A DNA stretch of 64,000 nucleotides from Phoebastria nigripes. Its lineage: Eukaryota > Chordata > Aves > Procellariiformes > Diomedeidae. The position numbers were made by a program, and so were the translations under genes. A model generated the notes under the pieces. That model worked only from the letters and a program-made list of their open reading frames with translations, made no database searches and was not told the DNA's origin. Positions 37,162 to 50,689 of this stretch are shown in pieces; position 1 is the first letter of the stretch, and the number at the start of each line of letters is the position of its first letter. Location of the stretch: positions 2,240,911-2,304,910 of the forward strand of contig JAYKAV010002662.1 of assembly GCA_035582835.1 (NCBI GenBank), in the 5' to 3' direction.

Positions 37162-40100
37162 GCAGTCGTAGAAGGTTGTTTTGCCTCAACAGAATTGGTA
37201 AGTGCAGCTATCAATAACCATTGCAATAAATAAAACATTTGCAGGAAAGGAAATACCTGCATAATCATAAATTCGATGAAAGTCATCTTTCCTGGTACGG
37301 GTGTGCTAAGCACTAGGTATACAGCCTGGCACAAATTATTCACATAGCAAAGTACTCTGGGACTCGTAGTCCAGAGGGACAAACAGGAATGACAATTGTA
37401 AGAGCAATGAAAATGGGGACAACCCAGATGGGTCCAGCATCATCCTCATGTCCCGCAATACGGGCACGAGTGGAGAAACCACCGAACCTGCTGTGTTTCC
37501 TCCTAGCGAGGGAGAGCTGGCAATTCCCCAAAAGTGATCCCAGAAGGAGAAAATCCCTATTTGCCTCATTCCTCAGTGCAACCCTCGGGGACCGGCCGCG
37601 ATGCCGATGGGCANCGCATCCCCGGAGCAGCCCAGGGGCTGACCGCGTGTCCCCCATCTCCTTGGAGTCCTGCTGGGCACCACTGCTGCCCCTTGAGCCT
37701 CAGGAGAGAAATGCTCCCAGAGTGGACAATTTAAGCAGATTTTCGTGGCCGTGAATTCACCCAGGAGGCTACATGACACTTGTATGAAAGGGAACCTGCA
37801 CCGCGGAGCTGCTGCAGCAGGGATCAGATGAGAGCCATGCAAGCATCCCCGCTCGTGTTTCCCTAGCAACTCTAGCTCCTGCTTCCCCTTACACATTCCC
37901 TTTCTCTCGCTTCAAAGTAGGCCAAGACTCTCTCCATTGCTCAGCCACACAAACCAGAGATTAGGGGAGTCCAACGAGCCCTGTTTCCATTTAATACAGA
38001 TTTTGACGGAGGATGCATTCGCATTAAATCCTGTCTCTGCACGTGCACTCAAGCTCCCCTGCAAATACAGGAGGGTGAGAAAGGGTGTCTCAGCATCTCA
38101 CCCAAAGCCTCTTAGCACTCGGTACAAAAACAAGCATGAAGACGGAGGACCAAACTCCATCACCTGCTTGCAAACTTGGACGTGGCTGGGCAGATATCAC
38201 CTAAACCCAACAATCACTCAAGGGGTCCAATACCCTTTGGAAAACCAGCTCTAAGGCTCAGACCTGCCAAGATATTGAGATGCTTAAGTTTTGTTTTTTT
38301 TTTTTAATGGCTGTGGTCTACAACTTCTTTCCCATCCTGGAGAACAAATCGCAGCTGAGGCGGGCACCCCGGTCTCCTGGCCACCATGCCCCTTACTTCC
38401 ACACACCACCAACACTTCTCCAGTTAAACCAGCTCACGCAGCTGCTTTTTTGCCTCCCCCATCACAAAAATGATACTTGGAGTTCAGGCATGAATGCCCA
38501 AACTCAACAGCAGGCATTAATCAGCCTCCATCCACTCAGACCTATCCCACGACAGAGGAATTAGTTCAAAAAGCAGCTATTTAAACATCTGATGTGGCGC
38601 TTCCCCCATCATTGTGGCTGCCTGATCCCTGGCTGATGTAGCTACGGCAATAAAAGCTCAAGTTTAGGCACAGAGGTATCAGTGAAAAAAATACCAGCTA
38701 GTTGGATGGTCTCGTCCAAAATACCTCTGTCTGCACAATGAGAGTTATTGGGTATAATTATGGAATATATTTTGTCCTTTAGGAAAACACTGAGCTGTTT
38801 ATTTACTCACGTTACAAGCACATCTGAAAAAAGCTGGAGGTTCATGTTAATTTTTTAGACAGATTCTCAGGGAACAGGCAATGTAGAAAGTGGCAGTTCA
38901 GGACTTAAATCCTCCCCTATCCGAGGCAGTGCGAAAGCATGTGTTTAAACTGAGACTAAAAGATGCTCAAGCTGCTGGGCTTTATGGAAGGTGCACACTT
39001 AAACAAAACAAGACAAGAAATGGAGCAAGAAATGCTATGGGGGAGAGGAAGCAGCCAGCTTTCTCATTAGGAGAAGACATACCAGATTGCAGCTAAATCT
39101 AAATCCACACCACAGGAACACATCTTCATCCCCTCTGAAGCCAAGACCAATTTTCGGCCCCATGGATTAGAAGAAAAAAACTCCCCCAAAAATCCTATCT
39201 CCCAAATTAATCAATCTCCGGTTATTTATCCTGCTTTTGTACCAATGTAGAAAGAAGGGATCTAGCTAAATTGTTTTGATGTTGCTGGCATTAAAAGAAA
39301 ACCCACCATAATTCGGTGCTGCATACACATGCGCTTTGCCGACCGAAAAGCCTTGCGACATGCTCAACAATATGCACTCGAAACTCAGCCGCTACGGCTA
39401 AAAACCACGCATGGCCAGAAAGAGAAAGCACTCCTGCAGTGGAGGAGAGGCTGTCAACGAGGTACCTTCAAGTGGAGCTTCTCAGTGTATCTCCTCAACT
39501 GCACAAAATCCATTACAGCCAGAGATGAAGTCAAAACACTATTAAAAAAAAAAGCGGAAAAAGGCAGCAACTGTAAAAGTATGCAGTATTGCACCAGCAC
39601 TGGGATGCCCCATCGGCCAGACGTTCGCTGAACAGGTCGCTGGAGGGCTGACCCATGGGGCAATCCCTTCTGCAGCTCCATCTGGCAGCTGGGGTTTGCA
39701 CCCCAAAATCCCAAACAGTCCCGATGGGAGAAAACNCCTGGCCAAGAAGATGGCAGAAGCACAACTCTTTCAACCCAGCAGCCTTTTCTTGGGATAGCTG
39801 CAAAAACACACGTCGCCTTTGAAAACTTCATCCATCGAGATGGCACCACCATCAAAAGGCTGAGCAGGAGCAGAGCGGGCAGACACGTAACGCTATCGCC
39901 TAATGTCTCCCTTAGGAAACTTCTTGGCATAGGAATAGCTCACGGAAAGAAACCCCAAGCTTTGAGAAAGGATTTAAACAATTTTGTTGAAAAATTGTTA
40001 AAACCAGGAACATTTATTTTCATCTGCATCTGGATATACAAATGTGGATGATGAACAACTGTGTCCTTAAGCACTACAAAAGCAGAGCATGATAGAAAGA

Positions 40101-40682
40101 GCTGGCACTCTTACCCTCCATCTACATACGACCCCCCCAAAATAGGCTGCCTAACATCTGGTTAATGTTATTAAAGACCCTGATTCAGAGAGCATTCACA
40201 CAATGGCTTTAGACCATATCTTTCAGCAACGGCCTTAAACATGACATTAGGACAATATATACAAATATACGATGGGTCTAAACTAGAATCGCAAGATGCA
40301 CTCTACTGAATGGGGGCCAAAACTGGGACACAGGAAGACTTCAATCAAAATTTCATGTTCTTTGAATGAATTGATCAGCTTTAACAAAGGAAAAAAATTA
40401 AAAGAGAGAGAAGTTTTGCTTTGGAAACATCAACACGCTCGGCTCTACCCTGCAGGGCCACCACCCGGCTGCCCTATGGTGAGGGACTTCACTGAGGACA
40501 CTGGAAATGGCAACTCCAGCTACAACAGGACGGCAGGCGAAATGTATTTAAATNGACTTAAAACACAAATGTACCATCAGTAGTACTGGCAGTGAATGTA
40601 TGTTTATTTTATATTCACATATTGTATTTATGCGTGCACGTGTATGTACGTGGTATTTTAAAAATTCAATAGTATACCTTTC

Positions 40683-40802
40683 ACTGGCCACAAATCTCTT
40701 TTTTTCTTCGACAAAAATGAAGTATTGCCTGGGTTAACTGGCCACAAATCTCTGCAATTTTTTTNATTTTTCTTCCCCAAGAATGAAGTATGGCGCAGGT
40801 TT
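40683..40802 (+). repeat. Imperfect tandem duplication of about 55-65 bp
   Basis: The unit beginning actggccacaaatctct and ending aatgaagtattgcctgggtt occurs at 40683-40736. It occurs again at 40737-40802 with a longer T-rich middle and the ending aatgaagtatggcgcaggtt. The copies differ by point changes and by length of the T tract. A local duplication, not a known repeat family. Confidence 0.8.
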
Positions 40803-42741
40803 GGAGACAAGCACNGTGGATCCAGCCCGGCTCCATCACACGTGAATCCTCCTCATGCTGGGGAACGCTTTGCCTCAGCCCCGTAAGGTTATATAGGAAT
40901 ATAATTAATAAGGTGACATATCCCACATAAATAACTTATGAGAAGCCTGCCGCTTGGAGAAGAGATGGTAGCCAAAAGGTATCCTAATTCACTCTAATAA
41001 TGGATTGGAGAGAAAATACAAATACCTGGTTGAAGCATCCATCTTGGCACTGTCAAATATCCTCAGCTAAGAGGAATCTGTGCATCTGCCTGGAAAATAC
41101 TCTTTTTTTTTTTTTTTTTTTCCCTTTCTTCCCGCTCAGCCCTTTTTGGGGGTGAAGGGTGGCACTTGGGGCGCGTTAGAGTTTCAAGCTAGCGTGAAAA
41201 TGAGTGAAGGCAGAACTTCTGGACAAGATGGGCTTTAGATTATCAAACGTCCTGCAATGAGTTTTAGGTATCGCCCACCCTTGTCCACCAAGGGTGTCTC
41301 CAAACCACAGCCAAATCCCAGTGAGATGCCAACTGCCGGCCAGGCAAAGGAGAAGAGTTTATGAGGAATTTCCAGGAGCTGCAGATCGGCTACTGAAAGG
41401 CAGAATAATCTATAAATCGCTCCTTCAAATAAATGGATTTGCTTTTGAGCACAGTAATCTGACAGTCCAGGTACACAAACACAACTCCCCCTCAGAAAAG
41501 AATGTTAATTCTTTAAATATTCTCAGTAGTGCACATTAAACAACTTTGAAGTCATTTAGTTTATACTAGAGCTGACATCAGGGCCATCCTCAGGGGCATC
41601 CTCTTGCCTCTCTCTGCAGCCTCTCTCCTTTTCCATCTGTGCTATGAGCGTGGAGCTTCTCCACGTGTCCTTCCTTTCTCCCTGCAACCTTCTGCCTTGG
41701 AGCTGCCACCATGAAGCCACTGAAGCTACCAACCACCCTAGGTCGCCCCAACACCAGGGTCTTTGCACCCATCTCCTGCCCTCATGATAAAGCCAACTTC
41801 TTCTGTTGCTTTGCAACGCCCCTGCACCAAGAGTTGGTGGAGAAGGCAAGGAGGAACCACCAGAACATCGCTCCTATGATCTCTTATAAAAGGGCAGGGA
41901 GCATTTCAGGCAATGTATTAAATCTGCAGCTATTACATGCAACAGCTCGAGATTATTTGCTATTTTATAACAACGGAGCATGGGATGCTCTGGCATCACT
42001 CCCACTCTTCGAGCGTAACTAACCTCCAAGACTGCTCAGCCTGTCAGGAGGCTGATTACATGAAATAAAACACTGCATTTGACTATTAATTAATATTGAC
42101 TTCACTGCTTGACCCCCGAACGTGTAGAAATTTATAGGATCGCTCTCCAGGTTTATTAGGGCACTATTAATAATCTGAGGAGTATTTGGAGTCAGTCACC
42201 TTAAGGAACTAAGAAGAGCTCTTTGGTATGATGCATAGACATCATCTCAGGCTACTTTTGGCTTGGAAAAGCATTTGGCTAATTTTCAATTTGTCAAGCG
42301 AGTCCCTGACAAGTTGGTAATGTATAACAGAGCAGATCTTCGGGAATCTCCAGCAAGCTTTTTCTCAGCCGCGACCGGCCACAACAGCGTGGCACAAGGA
42401 TATTACAAGAAGCAAGATAATAACCAGATGGAGCAGAGCAATCATCTAGGCTATTTTGGTAGATCCACTGCAGATGAACAAGATACAAAAGCCAATTAAC
42501 TCCAAAATATCTGACATGTAAAATAGTTTCAAATTGAAATTCTTTTTTTTTTTCTTCCACAATTTTCCCCAAATGCTAGGACTTCTTATTAAATTATATT
42601 ATTCTTTTTTTTTTTCAGCAAACACAGAATTAGTCTTTTCAAAAAAAAAATTTCAAAGGAAGCATTCAAGTATGGAACGTTTTAAGTCCATAAAAAGGTG
42701 GAAAAAATTAACTACTTTGTTAAAAACTTGGGTTTCAAAAA

Positions 42742-42749
42742 NNNNNNNN
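42742..42749. other. Unresolved gap inside an A tract
   Basis: Eight consecutive Ns flanked on both sides by A residues, so the true content is probably a longer A tract of unknown length. Confidence 0.9.
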
Positions 42750-44829
42750 AAAAAAAACCACCACAAACCCAAACACAACCTTCCCCCACTATTTTCAAGC
42801 TTTTACTTGAAAACTAAAAAGCATCTCAGTTTTTTACATGTATCACACATTAAATTGTTAAGGACTATATTTTTGGGTAGTTTATTCAGTGATAGGGAGG
42901 AGACTTACGAAAAAGTCTCCAGAAATCTTGCTTCTAAGCCATAATATTCTTTACAAAACCCAACATGCTTTTTAGAAAGGCCAAATCTGTGAATATCAAT
43001 CTCTAAATGTTACAAAGGGTAAATTTAGTAAGCGTGCTCTCCTCAAAAGAAATAGTAACTAAAGTATGCGCTCAGAGAACTAATAGCCTCTAGCATTTCA
43101 TCTTCTAAATCTATTTGTGACTTACGGACGCTTAAAAGCAGTGGTCCAAGACCTGGGAGCTCAGTGCCTGAGATGTTAAAAGCACTTTAAATCCTTTAGG
43201 CTGCTTTGAAAAATCTCCGCGTCTTTGCCACGTGCGGATATTTTGCAGTGCAGAGCCAGGAATCAATGCAAGCATTTAAACTTCCTTTTGTCAGGAATGA
43301 CTTAAACCAGGAGAGCAGAGAGGCTGGTAAACAAAACTGCTGACACCTCCTGCGTTACTGAAAGCGAACCATGATACAGCATTAATTGAACGAGCACCTT
43401 CAATCTGTCAAGTCAAACAACACCCACTGGGGCTGTTCCTGGCAGAGCTCGGGTTGATGNTGCAGCCGTCAGGACCATGCCATTAAACCGGGGATTTTTC
43501 GTGATACCTGAACAACCGTGACAGTGCTCGGGTCATCTTGGAAAGATGAAAGTACCAGCACAGCTGCTGAGACCATCTTCACGGAGCCTGGGCTTGATTA
43601 TCAGCAACTACGCGGCTCCTGGGAGTCTCACTCCACTTGAAGATTTCTTGCAGACCGGCTGACTGTAACCCCACTAGCAGAATGCCACCTCCACTGGGTC
43701 TACACTGCTCCTTCAGCCCAAGAAAATGGGTGTTCTCCTCCATATCCCCACGCGCACACGTGTGCTATTTCCACCGTGGAAAGTATCAGTTGCGATGGGA
43801 CAGCTCTGTTTTCTCAGCAGGCAGATCAGGTACTCAACACAAAAACCAAACCGTTTCCTTCCAGCATTGCAAAGTCATTGCAACCAAGGCGCTCGGTTTT
43901 GCACAGCTTGCCGAGATGACACTGAATAGCTACAGCAGAAAGGAGTTTTCAAAAAAATAAAAATAGCATCATCAGGAGGAACATAAAATCCAGTGAAGGT
44001 CTGGGCCACCACATCAGCACGATTGCTCCTGTGGAGCTCCTGCCCTCCCCAGACCAGCAGACTTCACTGGTGTGAATGAATGATGCGGAACCAAAGAAAC
44101 AAGTAAATCCAAAATCTAGTTTCAATGGCTCAACTGCTAAAAAACAGTGGTTTTTTTGTTATAGTTTATAAAAACAAATAACAAGAAGGCATAGTCTGAA
44201 CCTATGCCCATTAGACACAGCTAAAGCAACCACCGAACAGCCAATTATCATCAACACCTCACTAATGAAAAGAGCGTTTTTACCTTTCCTTTTAACCATA
44301 CTCTATCTTCTCCACTTCTTTAGGCCACNGTATTTTGCAGCAGGAACTTCTGCTTAGCACTAGAATTAATTCTCCCTACTGACTCATTTTTGGTAAAAAC
44401 CTGTTAGTATGAACACTCGAATTCGACAGACATTCGCATTATTCACTCTTGCAACTCAAGGTACAAGACCCCTCTCAACTCTCTCTCGGAGTAAAATTAC
44501 TGGTTTTTTCTTAATTACACCATTCGTTAATGCAACCTCTGACAGAGGAAAGGTTGAACATTTAATTTGGCAAGGTTTAGTGCCAATCTGCATTAGGCCA
44601 CAGTGATTTAACCTCTATCTCCATGGCAGTGTGCCTACTTCATTCTCCTAATGGCAAGCATCCCTGCCCTCCATATTTCATTGGGATCCCTATGGCACCT
44701 CTGCCGGAGTGCCCTGGACCAGCAGTTCTCAGTGCAGTCATTAGGGACACCGTGCAACCCCATCACATCGATATGTATTCTTCCCAACCACCGGGACACT
44801 ATTTTGGATGTCAAAATCAAGGCTTTCAT

Positions 44830-44847
44830 TAATTAGAAGGCTAATTA
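44830..44847. promoter_or_regulatory. Inverted TAATTAG pair (7-4-7 palindrome)
   Basis: TAATTAG, spacer AAGG, CTAATTA form a perfect inverted repeat with a homeodomain TAATTA core in each arm. This could be a dimeric homeodomain site or a chance AT-rich palindrome. Confidence 0.3.
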
Positions 44848-45394
44848 CACTGTACACTCAAATACACTGTTTTGCATGTCTCAAAAACACAACTCCATAC
44901 AATCTCATACTCCGAAGTTTCAAATAGAGAAAGAAAACATGATCTAGTAATGCTTGCAACCCACTCTCTCCAGTGACTACAGGCATCCAGATCACTTACG
45001 GTGTTTTGCTCCTGAAATAACCCTGCAAAAACCTCTCCATAATTTCAATGCACGTATGTGTAAGTAAACACAAGAAGTACATAACAGTAGCAACAAAGAA
45101 GAGATTTGCTGGTCGGGGGTGACGCGTCTTGTTCTTCACATAGTGAATGCACTTGTCATGACCTCGTAGTCCTTCAACCCAACCCAAACTGATGCAACCT
45201 GATCACTTAGGAAAATGAGTACCTTATACACATGTGGTTTTATCACAACGGCAATTTCTTGTACGCATAACCAGGAGACAACTTCAGCATGCACATGCTG
45301 GGTGCATACATAACCTCCACTTGATAGTTTAAGTACCCTACTAACCCTGATACATTATTTTCAGCCTCCCAGCATTTTCTGTGCTTACAGACTG

Positions 45395-45520
45395 GGGGCT
45401 GGGACACCGAAAGGCAAAGCGACTTACCAGGGACCACAGGGGAAAGCCTGCGAGAGAGCAGGGGATCAACCCGGGATTTCCCACATGCCCAGAGCTCTGA
45501 TGACTGCTTCATCCTTCCTC
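45395..45520 (-). repeat. Ancient MIR/L3-like relic
   Basis: In order on the plus strand: 'aggcaaagcgacttaccagg', 'gaccacaggggaaagcctg', 'agagagcaggggatcaaccc', 'gggatttccca' and 'gccc'. This matches the reverse-strand pattern 'gcacagag..aagtgacttgcccaaggtcacacag..gcctgtggcagagcagggaatcgaacccggg' of old amniote SINE/LINE tails. It is the best preserved of the four such relics in the window. Confidence 0.6.
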
Positions 45521-45555
45521 TCGTCAACAGGACGAAGCAGAGGTGGCCCTCAACT

Positions 45556-45591
45556 ATGGCTATAATGGCTATAAAACCAATATGGCTATAA
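45556..45591 (+). repeat. Triplicated ATGGCTATAA
   Basis: The 10-mer atggctataa occurs at 45556-45565, 45565-45574 (sharing one base) and 45582-45591. A short local repeat with no assigned role. Confidence 0.85.
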
Positions 45592-46894
45592 GCTTTTTTA
45601 ATGGGAACAAGCTTATCTTCTCATCCCCCTTTTTTTCTGACTTAGCGGAGGAGTTAAAGCATGAAGTCTCGTACTTTGTTTTGCCCACAGTTCAAAGAAG
45701 CAGTGTGGTTTCGATCGGTCTCTCTCCATTGATGCATGACCTTCTCAGCTGGACTGGGAGATGTGAATCCCTTCTAGAGCAGTGAAACTTGGGTACATGA
45801 CATCACCCCAAGCAGAAGGTCTTCTGGCTCTCTTCACTAACTATGAGCATTAGGTACTTAGAGCACTAAAAACTGTGTCATGCTGGGAGATGTTTTAACT
45901 AGAAAATACACTTAATACAGTTTACAAAAAAAAAAAAAAAGTGCAAAATGTAGAGGTATTGTAGCATAACTAGCCAAAGCAGATTTTAGCCTCAGAGCTA
46001 CCAGTAACTTCCTAACAACCCTTACGCTGTCCATGAACTGTGCAGCCCAGGAGTGCACCAAAGTCCACACGGGAAGGGAAACACCACCAACAGTCCCCAA
46101 AGTGCTTTTGGTGTTTGCTTCTCACGCGGCACCTTCCACCATTAACGTGTCCTTATCCGCTATCTCTCATTTATTAGAGGACAACACTTCCCTATCAACA
46201 AGTTACGCTGCCNCAAACGAGCAAAGGCCACTAAGGAGAGGGAGTTCACAGGGAGCGGGTAGCAGCGCTCCAAGTGCCTCGCTTGGCTCAGTCTTCTTAA
46301 AGCATCCATCCCGTGCAGGACAATTCAACTCCTCCAGTAGCTGTGACTGTAAGGGGAGAAGGCTATTTGCCAAGAAAAACATAAACAGCATTTTATCGCA
46401 GAGATAACAGCATTTCCCTGGATAGCAAGGTCTGGCTGTCAGAAAAGGCTCCTCCAGTGACCTCCCGATGCAGCTCAGCATCATGGTGATGCTGGGGAAT
46501 GGCTGGAGGGGCGGCCAGTCCCTTTGCACCCCAGCTCAAGTCCTTACAGACCTTCATGCAAGGAGAGGGGAGGAAAGGGACAGAACCACAGGCTGGTGAT
46601 AATTATCTGCTTCAAATAATCTATATGACAACCGCAAAGGAAAAAACAAAAAAACCAGAAACTTTCAACATTTTAAATGGATTATATCAAACCAGAGCTG
46701 CTCACTATGGGGCCACAGTCTCTGATCCAGCCCCAGCACTCGGCAAAGCTTACTTGGCCAGATGGCAGACCACAGATTTATATATATTTTAGCAAACCAC
46801 CTGGGGGAATCAGCCAAGAACAGGTTTCTTAAAATCACGGCACAACAGGAAGGAAAATCACCAGAGACGTGACTTACCTGGCAGCACAGGATAC

Positions 46895-47045
46895 CATACA
46901 CCCGCGGCCGCAATTACAGCGGGGTCCGGCCGCCATGGGCTCGCTCCTCCCAGCTGCACAGGCAGGGCACGGTGCCGGCAGCACCCATTTCTCCTCTAGT
47001 GTTGCCTGTGCAGACAGCACAGCCGGGAGCCCCTTCCCCGGCTGG
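46895..47045. promoter_or_regulatory. CpG-dense patch with consensus minus-strand splice donor
   Basis: Contains GCGGCCGC (46904-46911) and several further CpGs. Just beyond, the minus strand has CTGCCAG|GTAAGTCAC at 46877/46878, a full match to the U1 donor consensus. A minus-strand ATG at 46935-46937 in good context opens 19 codons plus two bases into that donor (phase 2), which does not match the phase ACVR2B exon 2 needs. It could be a non-coding first exon, an unrelated transcript start, or chance. Confidence 0.25.
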
Positions 47046-47670
47046 GCAAGGGCTGGGTTTGAGGAGTCGCCCACTCCTTAGTGCGGGCAGAGATATCAGC
47101 CCCATGTCTCCTTCCAGGGCTTCAAGCCACCTTGCTTTCTTGGCGTTGCAAGTAATCGGGGACAGACACACATGGCCAGGCAGTCACTAATTGCCAGCCA
47201 CCAAACCCCCACCCTAAATTTGGGTTTGCTCGAGTAACCGGAGCAGCACCACTACAAACCTCCCACATCCCCACAGAGTGACAGCACCAGAAGGAGAAAA
47301 CACAGCTCAGGAGAAGGCTTCAAACCTGGTATTGAAGGTGCTGCTCCCATGTCGACTTCTTTACAGGCTTCCCAAACTATTGCTTGCAACCTCCCTGCTC
47401 AGCCTGGCATTTGATCTCTGACCTGGGTTAGCAAACGCCACCATGCAGAACAAATTGTCTAGTTTAGAAAAGGGAAAAGCCAGCCCTCCGTGTCTCGGTT
47501 TCACCCAGGAGCAATCCTGCAGCCTCAAAGGGGACAGTGCCCCACCAGGACTTGGGGGTCACAACCTTCGCTTGGGTTTAAGGAAGGGCTCTGCCGACCT
47601 TCGTCACCCAAATTCCCCTAATGGCATTTCCAGCCTGCGTCCCCCACCCTGTCCCACTCCCTCCGGAGGG

Positions 47671-48300
47671 TCATAGAATCATAGAATGGGTTGGGTTGGA
47701 AGGGACCTTTTAAAGACCATCTACTTCCAACCCCCCTGCCATGGGCAGGGACACCTTCCACTAGACCAGGTTGCTCAAAACCCCATCCAACCTGGCCTTG
47801 AACACTTCCAGGGATGGGGTATCCACAACTTCTCTGGGCAACCTGTTCCAGTGCCTCACCACCCTCACAGGGAAGAATTTCTTCCTTATAGCTAATCTAA
47901 ATCTACCCTCCTTCAGCTTAAAGCCATTATCCCTTGTCCTATNNCTNCATGCCCTTGTAAAAAGTCCCTCCCCAGCTTTCTTCTAGGCCCCATGCAGGTA
48001 CTGGAAGGCTGCAATAAGGTCTCCCCGGAGCCTTCTCTTCCCCAGGCTGAACAACCCCAAATCTCTCAGCCTGTCTTCATAGGAGAGGGGCTGCAGCCCT
48101 CTGATCATCTTCATGGCCCTCCTCTGGACCTGCTCCAACAGGTCCATGTCCTTCTTATGTTGGGGGCCCCAGAGCTGGACGCAGTACTGCAGGTGGGGTC
48201 TCACCAGGGCAGAGCAGAGGGGCAGAATCACCTCCCTCGACCTGCTGGCCACGCTGCTTTTGATGCAGCCCAGGGGACGGTTGGCATACAATCCCTCTCT
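47671..48300 (-). mobile_element. CR1 LINE fragment, minus strand
   Basis: On the plus strand it begins with the reversed CR1 terminus (tcatagaatcatagaatggg) and the reversed 3'UTR with ccctgccatgggcagggaca. It continues into ORF2, read on the minus strand as [20 protein letters not shown], then [20 protein letters not shown] and [20 protein letters not shown] stop codon after YLHGA (near 47983) interrupts the frame before the C-terminal part, so it is a dead, 5'-truncated copy. Three Ns fall at 47943, 47944 and 47947, inside the element. Confidence 0.96.
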
Positions 48301-50689
48301 GATCCAGCCGTCTGAAGAATTTAAGGGGGGAAAAAAGCCCCCCTTGGCCTCTCGAGCAACAATTCATTTTGCAGCATCTTACATTTCATCATGGGAGATC
48401 AAAGCAGCCGCAATATCCCGACAGCACAAAAGAAACTTCAAATTTCGGGTTCCCCTGCACAAGCTCTCTGTCTCCCGCTCCGAAAGCAGAAATTACAAAA
48501 CCCCAACCTAAACATCTACAAAAGAAGTATCAGCAATTCAAATGAGGCAGACTTTTTTCTGGTCCTTTTACTCTAGCTACAGAAATCAGATAGTGAAAAA
48601 TAAGACCGTGACACGAAAGACCAATCATAAAAATAGCCCAATTAATTTTCCTCTAAACAGTTCAAATAAACAGAGTGCCGTTTCTGCATTTTGAGACTAT
48701 TCATTTACAGAAGGAAAAAAAAAATAATCCAGCAATATAATGCACCATTTGAATAGCTATGAAACCAAAAAGAGGGAGATTGATTTATTACTAAATTAAA
48801 GCATTATCTGTATTGCAGGATGATCAACACAATTAGCAGGAAGCTTCAAAAAAAGGGAAAGTCCCCAAAACACTTAAGAGACCAAACCCCACAGTATATG
48901 GCTTTTCTGAAGCAGACTGTGCAGGATCTGAGGTTATTCTGGGCAGCGATGGTTACAGTAACTGCTAACTCATAGCACGACACACCATAGACAACCATAA
49001 ACATTTGCATATATTGTTCTGCCATATAAGNAATCATTAACTCATTACCATCGCTATTAAAAACTAACGCTGTCTTCATCAGCACATCAGCCGAACCCTA
49101 ATGTCCTGCTTACTTTTTTGAGGAGCTAATCCATCAGTTTTGAAGTTTTAAGAAATCTTACCTCGTTAAGTAAATCATTAATTGTACCTCTTAAAGAATA
49201 TAATGTGGGGCTTTTAGCATAAATGCTTCTCACTGAGTTTGCAAACAAATTATAACAGGGAGAGGGATGAGAGAATAAATTCCCTAAATATTTCTACTTC
49301 TTGCCCCTGTTTTTAGTATCTCATAACTCACTGAAATACTCAAGTTTCAGACTAAAATTTAGCAAATTCAGACTATACTCAAAAAGGAAATTTGGTGGGT
49401 TTTTTTATTGTTTTTCTTTTAAACCTTAAAGCCAAAAACAGCAATCTCTCCCCTCATCCCCTTTCCTTCCCACAAACCTGGCAGGCTTTCCAGGCTGAGC
49501 TGCGGCTCTTCCTAGAAAGCCTTTCAGTGGAGCTGAAATAACTGGACAGAGGAAAGTCAGGTTTTACCCAGTCCAATTCAGNTTTTATTGAAAAAGTGTC
49601 TCTAAGTGTTCTGATAAAAACTCATTTAATTCAATAGTAACAATGCCATTTAATCCATGCTTCTATATACAGCACTTAAAGGCACTTTTTTTTTTTTTAA
49701 TATATGTACAGACAAAAGACTTCTAAAGCAAAGTCCTTGATTAAAATTAAGTTATCTATGCATTGAAGGGAAAAAATATATGTATCAAGGGTCGATTTTG
49801 AGTGTTTCCTTATAGTCTATTTGCACACCCCAATTGCACCAGGATCTGCTCAGTGCTAGAGTAATGCAAGAAATCATCACCACCCCCCAGGAACGAAGAG
49901 TCTGGGTGCAAGGAAGCGGGTTTGGGGTTATGGGTGCCCTTCAGGGTACCCAACCGGCGGCTCAGCCCCAGAGATGATGGGAGCGAAGGGAGAGGTGCAC
50001 AACGGTCCCACCCTCCCGTTGCAGAAGGACCACTGCCATTTTCTGAGCTCGAAAGTCCAAAACCCACCAGCATCACGACCTGTCATGAGAAGCGCTGGAG
50101 ATGGGACACCCATAAACACATGCAACACCCCAATTCGAACGCGATGGCACGTTTCCAGACTAGAAAAAAGGGAGAAGAAACCTGACCGANGTTGAACTCA
50201 TCAGCAGCAGGGGCAAAATCACAACCAGAACCTACCTGCTTCCCAACCCACCACCACCTCGCCAGGGATCCTCCAGAGCATCCTCACTGCTATGTCCATC
50301 CCAAGGCTCACTCATTAACACCTCGAGGGATCAAACCTCGGTAGGAAGCCGCTCGCTGACCGCAGCACCCCCACCGGCAGCACCGCCCTGCCCGCAGGCA
50401 GCCATTCATAAAATAAAATCCCAACAAAAGACACACACACAGACATCCACACACACCTCTAACCGGAGAAAGACCATCTTACTCACTGCTCTCTCCTTCC
50501 CACGCTACCTCAAAACACTCATCTGCTGAAGCAATGCGCTGCTTGGCCGGCAGCCAGCTGGAAGCCAAAAGGGGCTTTTCCTTTCCTGCCGCTCAACCTC
50601 ATTCAGGCACTTCTTGCTTGTACACAACGCTATTTATAGCTGCTGGCGAGCAACCAGGCGCAACCCAACCGCAGAGCCCCAGCGGTTCC

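Larger units (their letters stand above)
36730..47670. other. Intron 1 segment without recognised genes
   Basis: Contains an A50 tract (37112-37161), a tandem duplication (40683-40802), an 8-N gap in an A tract (42742-42749), a TAATTAG inverted repeat (44830-44847), a MIR-like relic (45395-45520), an ATGGCTATAA triplet repeat (45556-45591) and a CpG-dense patch (46895-47045). No coding exon is recognised. Confidence 0.7.

Noticed and set aside
46878..46937. Minus-strand ATG-to-donor segment as ACVR2B exon 1
   Set aside because: The ATG frame reaches the donor in phase 2, while exon 2 requires phase 1. In the phase-1 frame there is no upstream ATG after the last stop.
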